From an uncultured Spirochaetaceae bacterium (GTDB taxonomy: Bacteria; Spirochaetota; Spirochaetia; Treponematales; Treponemataceae), in NCBI GenBank assembly GCA_902772605.1, contig CACYBG010000357.1:1-11151 (forward strand): a DNA stretch of 11,151 nucleotides, in the 5' to 3' direction. The notes beneath the pieces were generated by a model. The model was not told the origin of the DNA and did not search any database. It was given only the letters and a program-made list of their open reading frames with translations. The position numbers and the translations under genes were made by a program. This document shows, in pieces, positions 1 through 5,584 of the stretch; within the stretch, counting starts at the first letter, position 1, and the number at the start of each line of letters is the position of its first letter.

Positions 1-157
1 GGCAAGTCTTTTCGGCCTGTCCCTGCACTGAAAATCCCGTCCGATTAATCCTCCGTCAAATCCCTTCGTGCGGATTTCCCTTCATAAAGGCGGGTTGTTT
101 TTACCTTTCGTTCAGCCGTTTTCTCCCATTAATAGAAAATATATTGCAAATAGGGGC

Positions 158-186
158 TTCCCAAAAATGCCATTTAAGGCGATAAT
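158..186 (+). promoter_or_regulatory. Candidate sigma-70 promoter for the first gene
   Basis: TTCCCA (158-163, 4 of 6 to TTGACA) and GATAAT (181-186, 5 of 6 to TATAAT) are separated by 17 nt. Transcription would start near 193 and give a leader of about 70 nt. That leader includes a short GC hairpin around GTCGTGCGAC (about 210-219). Both boxes are imperfect, so this is a prediction from consensus only. Positions 1-157 show no convincing gene, only a small inverted repeat AAATCC/GGATTT at 58-77. Confidence 0.35.
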
Positions 187-261
187 GGAACGGGATGTCT
201 TTTTCGTCTGTCGTGCGACGGGCAATCGGCATTCCTGCAATAAAAAAATTGGAGTTTAGAT

Positions 262-1989
262 ATGGCGCAAAGTGACAATTCAACATTCAATGACCTTGTT
301 ACGGAAATCAGCAAGGGTGAACGCGAACAGATGCTTAGGAACATGAGCCATGGAAAAACGCTTGAAGGATTTGAACCTGCGAACGTCATGGAAGATGATT
401 CAAAGGAAGACATAAAGAGCCTCAGTGAAAAGCTTAAGACTCTGCCTTTTCTGAAAAGGCTGATTTACTGGCTTACCGCTACATTTACGAATACGACCAT
501 GGAAGGCGTACTCAACAAGGCGATAATGAAGGACATTGCCAGAAGCGTCGATAAGATCGGACCGGGACTCATCAACTACAAGAGGAAGCAGCTGGGACCG
601 ACGTTCTATGAAAAGATTGCCGAACTCAAGAAAGCCGCCGATTTTTTTGCTCCGTACATCTCCAGGTACGAGGGCAACAACGGTTCGTTCTACCTCATGC
701 TGGGGTCCTTTGTAGTTCCTGAACTTGGCGAGGAAATACAGAGGGAATCGGATCCGTATCAGTACGCATTGAACGTTTCCGTTACCCCTGACATGAAATC
801 CCTGCTCGTAAGCAAGATGGAGAAGGCTGTTGACGGCATATCGTCTACGAAAAAGGCCGAGATGTATGCTGCCGTACGCGGCGTTGAATGGCTAAGGCAG
901 TTCGTAAAGCTTCCGTTCGGACGCATAACGTCAAAATTCGAGGTTGTCGTTGAAGGTGCAAGGGGATGCGATTTTGCACAGGTCAAGGCTGATTTCGGTG
1001 AATTTGCAAAGATACTTTCAAGCTATCAGCCGCTTACCGATGAATCCGTGCAGGCTCTCTACATGCTCAGCAAGAAAAAGAACGTTGCAATCTCCGACCG
1101 CTACGACTCTACCGTCGATACCGATGATGAAGCCACCGTATTCATGAACAACGCTTCATCCCAGAACGGCATAATCAAGATGTTCGTAAGGACCGTTCCG
1201 ATACAGAAGATTGCAAAGCTCGTATTTGAAAATTCCGTTTACACTCCCGAAACATACGGTGGAGGGGAAGGCTGGTTCCAGAAATACCGTGCCCAGTGGA
1301 AGCTCGTGTTTGAGCGCAGGTGGAACAACTGGGAGCGCGATTCCAAGAAGGAAAAGATCAAGTACAAGCTTAAGGAATATTTCCAGGTGGAGGATTTTCC
1401 GCTTTATCCGGTTAGGCCCTGGGAGGCTGCAAACATCGGAAAGGTGTTCCACTATCAGCTGACCCTTGGATTCATAAACTACTATTTCAAGAATCAGTTC
1501 ACCCAGTTCAGTTCTGCACTTTCAACCACGTCCGTTGAGGGTGATTTCGCCATGAGGGAGAACAGGATTGAATTCTCGGAATCGCTCAACCTCCTCATAA
1601 GGGCCAACGATGCGCTTGAACTCCTTGCACGTCAGCTTTCCGCCGGGGGTGAGTACGGACAGATTTTCAGTACCTACGAAATCAAGGAAACCATAACCAC
1701 CGTGGACGACGTAAGGCTCGACAACATGATGACGGCCATCGAGCATTCCGTTGCGCAGATAATAAAGGATTTCGGAAAGGCCTGCAGGAGCATGAAGAAC
1801 CTTCTGGGCGGAATAGTAGGCGACAAGACGACATCCTATTACGGTCCGGTAATGAACTTTGCAAAGCTCAGCGGAAAGAACAACCGCGCATACCAGAACC
1901 TCATGAACAAGGCCGCCGAAAGCATCGACCAGGCGTACGAATTCCTTCAGGACATCGAGCCCCTTGACTTAAGCATAGAGGATGCATGA
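262..1989 (+). CDS. Conserved spirochaete protein of unknown function (DUF5312-like)
   Basis: A 575-residue soluble protein whose function I do not know. It starts at an ATG with a good ribosome-binding site (GGAG at 251-254, 7 nt upstream). There is no signal peptide and no clear membrane segment, so it is probably cytoplasmic. The first 60 residues are polar and acidic and look disordered. A mostly helical, lysine-rich body follows, with aromatic-rich stretches such as LIYW near 67-70 and FINYYFKNQF near 400. No catalytic motif, nucleotide-binding loop or HTH is visible. From memory it resembles large treponemal proteins grouped as DUF5312, but I could not check this. The gene stands alone: its own candidate promoter lies upstream, and a structured 3' region ending in an intrinsic terminator separates it from the next gene. 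I am confident it is a real gene; the family assignment is tentative. Confidence 0.85.
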   Translation: MAQSDNSTFNDLVTEISKGEREQMLRNMSHGKTLEGFEPANVMEDDSKEDIKSLSEKLKTLPFLKRLIYWLTATFTNTTMEGVLNKAIMKDIARSVDKIGPGLINYKRKQLGPTFYEKIAELKKAADFFAPYISRYEGNNGSFYLMLGSFVVPELGEEIQRESDPYQYALNVSVTPDMKSLLVSKMEKAVDGISSTKKAEMYAAVRGVEWLRQFVKLPFGRITSKFEVVVEGARGCDFAQVKADFGEFAKILSSYQPLTDESVQALYMLSKKKNVAISDRYDSTVDTDDEATVFMNNASSQNGIIKMFVRTVPIQKIAKLVFENSVYTPETYGGGEGWFQKYRAQWKLVFERRWNNWERDSKKEKIKYKLKEYFQVEDFPLYPVRPWEAANIGKVFHYQLTLGFINYYFKNQFTQFSSALSTTSVEGDFAMRENRIEFSESLNLLIRANDALELLARQLSAGGEYGQIFSTYEIKETITTVDDVRLDNMMTAIEHSVAQIIKDFGKACRSMKNLLGGIVGDKTTSYYGPVMNFAKLSGKNNRAYQNLMNKAAESIDQAYEFLQDIEPLDLSIEDA

Positions 1990-1993
1990 TTCG

Positions 1994-2059
1994 AACGCTT
2001 GACGGAGATTTTTAGGAATCCGAAAGCGGGTAGCATGCCTCGTATGCCCGTTAAGCGTT
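1994..2059 (+). ncRNA. Structured 3'-UTR element, three-way-junction-like fold
   Basis: AACGCTTGACGG (1994-2005) pairs with CCGTTAAGCGTT (2048-2059), giving a 12-bp closing stem with one G-U pair. Two hairpins fit inside it. One spans 2018-2031 (ATCCG/CGGGT, AAAG loop). The other spans 2033-2047 (GCATG/TATGC, CCTCG loop). The segment 2006-2017 would be unpaired. The fold begins 5 nt after the stop codon of the upstream gene, and a terminator follows at 2085-2118. It matches no riboswitch or small-RNA consensus I know. It could be a 3'-UTR stability element, a processed small RNA, or a leader element for the next gene. Pairing was done by eye. Confidence 0.4.
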
Positions 2060-2084
2060 AACCTTGGTTCAGTGAGCATGATGA

Positions 2085-2118
2085 GGCGGAATTCAGACCG
2101 ATTCCGTCCCGTTTTTTT
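2085..2118 (+). terminator. Intrinsic terminator after the 575-residue protein gene
   Basis: GGCGGAAT (2085-2092) pairs with ATTCCGTC (2101-2108), an 8-bp stem with one G-U pair and an 8-nt loop. A run of seven T follows (2112-2118). It lies 27 nt before the next start codon, so it either ends the upstream transcript or could act as an attenuator for the downstream gene. Confidence 0.7.
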
Positions 2119-2119
2119 A

Positions 2120-2132
2120 TAGATGACATCTA
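2120..2132. promoter_or_regulatory. 13-bp palindrome next to the ribosome-binding site
   Basis: TAGATG-A-CATCTA is a perfect palindrome with 6-bp arms around one central base. It sits directly after the terminator T-run and 3 nt before the GGAG ribosome-binding site (2136-2139) of the pgeF-like gene. It could be an operator for a dimeric regulator, but so short a palindrome may be chance. Confidence 0.2.
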
Positions 2133-2145
2133 ATTGGAGTGATTT

Positions 2146-2952
2146 ATGGCGGCAGACGGATTTGCAGGCAAAAGCTTCTTTACGGGTTCCTTCTATTATC
2201 ACGGGCATCCACTTACGGAGGGTCCTGTCTACGGCATGTCGCTAAAGGCAGCCGGGTCCATGCGCTTCAGGTGGAACGAATCCAATCCTGTCCGTGATGA
2301 TTTCCTCCGTTCTATTTCCGGCGATGACCATGAAACCGTAGCCGTCGAATTGATTCATTCCCGAAACGTATTTGCAGTCGATTCACCCGATGAAGTACTG
2401 GGCGTGCAGGGTGACGGAATCATTACCTCCAACAAAAGCCTTATTCCGGTCGTGACTGTTGCAGACTGCATGCCCATATATCTTTTCGATCCGGTTACTG
2501 AAGTGTTCGGAATGCTCCACTCTGGATGGAAGGGGACGGGAATAGTCAGAAATGCCATTGAACTTGCGGAAAACAGATACGGTTCCAGGCGCTCGGATTT
2601 CTGCGTGGTGATGGGTCCTCACATACACGGATGCTGCTATTTTGTCGGTGAGGAACGGGCCCAGTACTTCAGGGTGAACTTTACGCCGGACTGCGTAAGG
2701 GAGGTTGTTCCATCGGCCTTTTCCGATAGGAGGCATACGGGAAGCTACAGCCTGTCACTTGCCGAGGCCAACCGTGCAATACTCGAGGAAATGGGTGTCG
2801 ATGAGCAGAGCATAGTGACCTACAGCGACTGTACATGCTGCAATCCGCTTTTCGGTTCGTTCAGGCGAGAGACGGAAAATCTTCCGCAAGAGATGGACCT
2901 TCAGGAAAGGCAGAGGCATTTTACGGTTCAGGCCGCATGGGTCAAATGGTAG
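2146..2952 (+). CDS. pgeF: PgeF/YfiH family protein (peptidoglycan editing factor / multicopper-oxidase-like)
   Basis: A 268-residue member of the YfiH (DUF152, 'laccase domain') family, close to the usual length of about 240-270. The three expected zinc ligands are visible with family spacing: His71 in ELIHS, Cys108 in VADCMP and His125 in LHSGWKG. Other family blocks are QGDG (88-91), MGPHIHGCCYFVGEE (156-170) and the C-terminal CTCCNPLFGSFRRE (229-242). In E. coli the family member removes wrongly incorporated L-serine from muropeptides. Other members act on purine nucleosides, so the substrate here is inferred. The start is supported by GGAG at 2136-2139, 6 nt upstream. Compared with the common QVHG block the first ligand region reads ELIHS, a mild divergence. 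No promoter is evident after the upstream terminator, so expression may rely on read-through or an unseen promoter. Confidence 0.9.
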   Translation: MAADGFAGKSFFTGSFYYHGHPLTEGPVYGMSLKAAGSMRFRWNESNPVRDDFLRSISGDDHETVAVELIHSRNVFAVDSPDEVLGVQGDGIITSNKSLIPVVTVADCMPIYLFDPVTEVFGMLHSGWKGTGIVRNAIELAENRYGSRRSDFCVVMGPHIHGCCYFVGEERAQYFRVNFTPDCVREVVPSAFSDRRHTGSYSLSLAEANRAILEEMGVDEQSIVTYSDCTCCNPLFGSFRRETENLPQEMDLQERQRHFTVQAAWVKW

Positions 2953-2991
2953 CCTTTGCATCTTAATTCTTCGATTCGCTCCAAAAAAAAG

Positions 2992-3019
2992 TTTTCAAAA
3001 TCGCATTCTCTGTTATACT
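2992..3019 (+). promoter_or_regulatory. Extended -10 promoter for the GH130 gene
   Basis: TTTTCA (2992-2997, 4 of 6 to consensus) is followed after 16 nt by TATACT (3014-3019, 5 of 6). The -10 box is preceded by TG one base away (TGTTATACT), the extended -10 form. The A-rich run just upstream (2983-2990) could act as an UP-like element. Transcription would start near 3026, giving a leader of about 125 nt before the phosphorylase. This is the best-looking promoter in the window. Confidence 0.65.
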
Positions 3020-3061
3020 GTTGATGTACGTTTCTTTCGGGGAATTTTTCTTCCTGAAAAT

Positions 3062-3087
3062 CCTGCGTACCGGAATTCGCAGGTTTT
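3062..3087 (+). terminator. Leader hairpin with short T-run (possible attenuator or pgeF terminator)
   Basis: CCTGCG (3062-3067) pairs with CGCAGG (3078-3083) around a 10-nt loop, followed by four T. An AAA/TTT extension fits after a T-T mismatch. It lies inside the leader of the GH130 gene, downstream of its promoter. It could end read-through from pgeF or attenuate the phosphorylase gene. The short T-run makes it weak. Confidence 0.35.
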
Positions 3088-3150
3088 GCTGGGGGACTCT
3101 AAAACCTCATGCAATGAACCTGACTCCGACTTGATGATGGAGATTTTTTT

Positions 3151-4338
3151 ATGATGACAGACGACTTTGATTTTCGCCTCAGACAGCTCAGGCTTTACCA
3201 TGACGAGCTCATAAACAGAAAGAATGAACCCGTGTTGCCCGGAAACGGAATATTCCTTCGATACAGAAATCCGATAGTCACTGCTGAACACGTTCCGCTT
3301 GAATGGAGGTACGATCTCGACAGGAATACAAATCCGTACCTGATGGAAAGGATGGGCATAAACTCAACCTTCAATGCAGGGGCGATAAAATTCAACGGAA
3401 AATACTGTCTGGTTGTCCGCGTGGAAGGAAACGACAGGAAATCTTTTTTTGCGGTCGCCGAAAGCGATAACGGAATAGACGGCTTTGAATTCAAGTCCCT
3501 TCCGATACAGCTCCCCCAGACGGAAGATCCTGACGTGAACGTTTACGACATGAGGCTTACCAGGCATGAGGACGGATGGATTTACGGGGTGTTCTGTACC
3601 GAACGTAAGGACAAGGATGCACCGGCTTCCGACACTTCATCTGCATTTGCATCGGCCGGAATCGTAAGGACCAGGGACCTTGTAAAATGGGAAAGGCTTC
3701 CCGATCTGAAGACGAAAAGCAATCAGCAGAGGAACGTCGTCCTTCACCCTGAGTTCGTGGACGGAAAATACCTCTTCTTTACCAGACCCCAGGACGGATT
3801 CATAGACACTGGAAGCGGAGGAGGAATATGCGCCGGATTCTGCGAGTCGATGGAAGATCCCGCAGTTTCAGATGAGAAGCTTGTAGACGAGAAGACCTAT
3901 CATACCGTTAAGGAGCTTAAGAACGGAGCGGGGGCCGTACCGATAAAGACCGACCGCGGATGGCTTTTCATCGCTCATGGAGTAAGGAATACGGCTGCCG
4001 GACTCAGGTACGTAATCTATGCATTCATGACCGGACTTGACGACCCCACCAGGATCATTGCAAGTCCTTCAGGTTATCTGATTGCACCCGAAGGGGATGA
4101 GCGCATCGGAGATGTGGGAAACGTCGTGTTTACGAACGGAGCCGTATGCGATGATGACGGTCGGCTTTTGATTTACTACGCCTCAAGCGATACGAGGCTT
4201 CACGTTGCCGAATCCACCGTGGACAGGATGGTAGATTACTGCCTGAACACTCCGAGCGATTCCTTTACCTCTCAGGGACAGGTCGAAAAGCGGATAAGGC
4301 TCATACAGAAAAACCTTGGCCTTTCATCCAAGTCTTAA
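3151..4338 (+). CDS. GH130 beta-mannoside phosphorylase, probably 4-O-beta-D-mannosyl-D-glucose phosphorylase
   Basis: A 395-residue cytoplasmic enzyme of glycoside hydrolase family 130, matching the roughly 390-residue length of mannosylglucose phosphorylases (GH130_1). The family enzyme splits Man-beta-1,4-Glc with phosphate to alpha-mannose 1-phosphate and glucose, the last step of an intracellular mannan-oligosaccharide route. Typical blocks are seen: RNPIVTAEH (39-47), TNPYLMERMG (60-69), FNAGAIKFNGKYCLVVRVEG (74-93), DRKSFFAVAES (95-105) and YDMRLT (132-137). Asp133 in the last block fits the catalytic Asp (Asp131) of the Bacteroides enzyme. No signal peptide is present. The start has GGAG at 3139-3142, 8 nt upstream; a second ATG follows at once, so a start one codon later is possible. 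It stands alone, with its own promoter and terminator and no mannanase, epimerase or transporter beside it. Exact substrate (mannosylglucose versus mannobiose or a mannosyl-GlcNAc) is not settled by sequence alone. Confidence 0.9.
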   Translation: MMTDDFDFRLRQLRLYHDELINRKNEPVLPGNGIFLRYRNPIVTAEHVPLEWRYDLDRNTNPYLMERMGINSTFNAGAIKFNGKYCLVVRVEGNDRKSFFAVAESDNGIDGFEFKSLPIQLPQTEDPDVNVYDMRLTRHEDGWIYGVFCTERKDKDAPASDTSSAFASAGIVRTRDLVKWERLPDLKTKSNQQRNVVLHPEFVDGKYLFFTRPQDGFIDTGSGGGICAGFCESMEDPAVSDEKLVDEKTYHTVKELKNGAGAVPIKTDRGWLFIAHGVRNTAAGLRYVIYAFMTGLDDPTRIIASPSGYLIAPEGDERIGDVGNVVFTNGAVCDDDGRLLIYYASSDTRLHVAESTVDRMVDYCLNTPSDSFTSQGQVEKRIRLIQKNLGLSSKS

Positions 4339-4396
4339 CTGAATGACGGTTGGTGTTTTCCGGGGTATGGGAGACAGCTTTGAAAGGCTCTGTATT

Positions 4397-4438
4397 GGAT
4401 GCCGGTGTTCCGTTTTTCAGGTTCGGCATCCGATTTTT
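4397..4438 (+). terminator. Strong hairpin terminator between the convergent genes
   Basis: GGATGCCG (4397-4404) and CGGCATCC (4424-4431) form a perfect 8-bp stem around a 19-nt loop, followed by GA and five T (4434-4438). The orientation suits the + strand GH130 gene. On the - strand there is no T-run after the stem, so it ends the popT transcript only if the hairpin alone suffices. I see no separate - strand terminator in 4339-4458. Confidence 0.7.
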
Positions 4439-4458
4439 CTGCCCCTACCGATTCATCC

Positions 4459-5427
4459 TCATTCTTTGCTTTCAGCAGGGGTTTCCGAAGCGTTTTCCTG
4501 AACTGCTTCCGTCTCAGCCTTTTTTGCTTCGGACGAATCCTTTTCCTCTTCCTTCTTTGCAAGCTTTGAGCAGAAGAACGTAAGCACGGCTCCGACTATG
4601 AGGGAGATTATGCTTCCGATTGCCTTTCCCGGACTGTCGAGGCACGTGAATCCCGGGAAGATGTTGACGGCCGAAGCACAAATGAGTCCGAATATGAAGG
4701 CATATGAATGGTTCGGAAGCCTTTTGAGTATGAATCCTATGAGCTTTGCCGCTGATACGAGTCCTATGAGAAGTCCGATTCCGTTCGGAAGGAGAAGGAA
4801 AAGTGATTTGAGGAAAAGGTTCGGAACGAAAAGCGACGGGATGCTCTTCATTATGACCGGATATACTCCCATCATCAGGTTGACCAGTGAACCCGATACG
4901 CCCGGAATTATCATTGCAACTGCACCGAGGACTCCGGCTATGAAAAGCTTGAGCGTAAGTCCCAGCGTCTGTTCGGGAAGCGTTGATGCCATGTCTGATG
5001 CCGTCATCGTTCCCTCGAGCCTTCCGATGAAAATCAGCAGCGTAAAAGCTACGGCAACGCAGACGATAAGCGCGCAGATTTTTCCGGCGGAGAATTTCTT
5101 TCCGTCCTTTTTCTCAATCATGTAGTTGAAGAGGCACGGAAGGCTTCCTAGAATCAGTCCGGTGAAGAAGTAGCTCGTCTGCACGTAGAATTTTTCGTAG
5201 AGTATGGAGACCATGTTTGCGAAAATCAATACGCCCATCAGCATTCCGAAAACCAGCGGAAATACGAATTTCCTGTTCTGCCAGATTTTCTTTATGTTCA
5301 ATGTGAATGCATTTACGAACTGATCGTAGATGTTGAATACTGCGGCCATTGTTCCGCCGGATACGCCTGGTATTACGTTTTCAATGCCCATGACCAGGCC
5401 GACAATAAGTGTCCTTATGATTTCCAT
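4459..5427 (-). CDS. popT: DUF368 family polyprenyl-phosphate transporter (PopT)
   Basis: A 322-residue multi-pass membrane protein of the DUF368 family. Published work on the family identifies it as a transporter that returns undecaprenyl phosphate across the cytoplasmic membrane for reuse in envelope synthesis. The two inverted-repeat halves show as matching motifs: ENVIPGVSGGTMAAVFNIY (16-34) and AMIIPGVSGSLVNLMMGVY (171-189). About eight hydrophobic segments lie between 5 and 288. Residues 289-322 form a highly charged Lys/Glu/Ala tail, probably cytoplasmic and disordered. The start at 5427 has GGGAG 7 nt upstream and begins directly with the family-typical N-terminus. A 25-residue extension to a GTG at 5502 is open but less likely. 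The 157-bp gap behind the EF-hand gene suggests a separate transcript, though no clear promoter was found there. Confidence 0.9.
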   Translation of the reverse strand: MEIIRTLIVGLVMGIENVIPGVSGGTMAAVFNIYDQFVNAFTLNIKKIWQNRKFVFPLVFGMLMGVLIFANMVSILYEKFYVQTSYFFTGLILGSLPCLFNYMIEKKDGKKFSAGKICALIVCVAVAFTLLIFIGRLEGTMTASDMASTLPEQTLGLTLKLFIAGVLGAVAMIIPGVSGSLVNLMMGVYPVIMKSIPSLFVPNLFLKSLFLLLPNGIGLLIGLVSAAKLIGFILKRLPNHSYAFIFGLICASAVNIFPGFTCLDSPGKAIGSIISLIVGAVLTFFCSKLAKKEEEKDSSEAKKAETEAVQENASETPAESKE

Positions 5428-5584
5428 TTTTAAACTCCCGAAAAGCCCGGAAAATCGGAGTGAACCACGTCCAATTCCTTTTTTCCACAGGCTTTGACTC
5501 ACCCCCGTTTCATGGAGGTGGAATACTTTGTTTATGTCATGCGGGCATCCTTAAAAACCGAAGTTCCGGACGGCCCTTAATGAT

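Noticed and set aside
58..77. AAATCC/GGATTT inverted repeat near the window start
   Set aside because: A 6-bp stem with no T-run on either strand; expected by chance.
101..286. Small ORFs on both strands around 68-286
   Set aside because: They have no ribosome-binding site or recognisable protein character, and they overlap the promoter region and start of the 575-residue gene.
1990..2060. A tRNA or signal recognition particle RNA in the structured gap
   Set aside because: There is no T-loop GGTTCGAATCC-type block, no anticodon arm geometry, and no GGAAGCAGCC-type SRP motif on either strand.
4598..5125. A 175-codon open frame on the + strand inside popT
   Set aside because: It is the antisense shadow of a convincing DUF368 gene, and its translation shows no family motif.
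5553..5569. Possible - strand terminator between the EF-hand gene and popT (CCGGAACTTCGG then TTTTT)
   Set aside because: Only three base pairs can form around the loop, too weak to call despite the T-run. The rest of this 157-bp gap showed no clear promoter or repeat.
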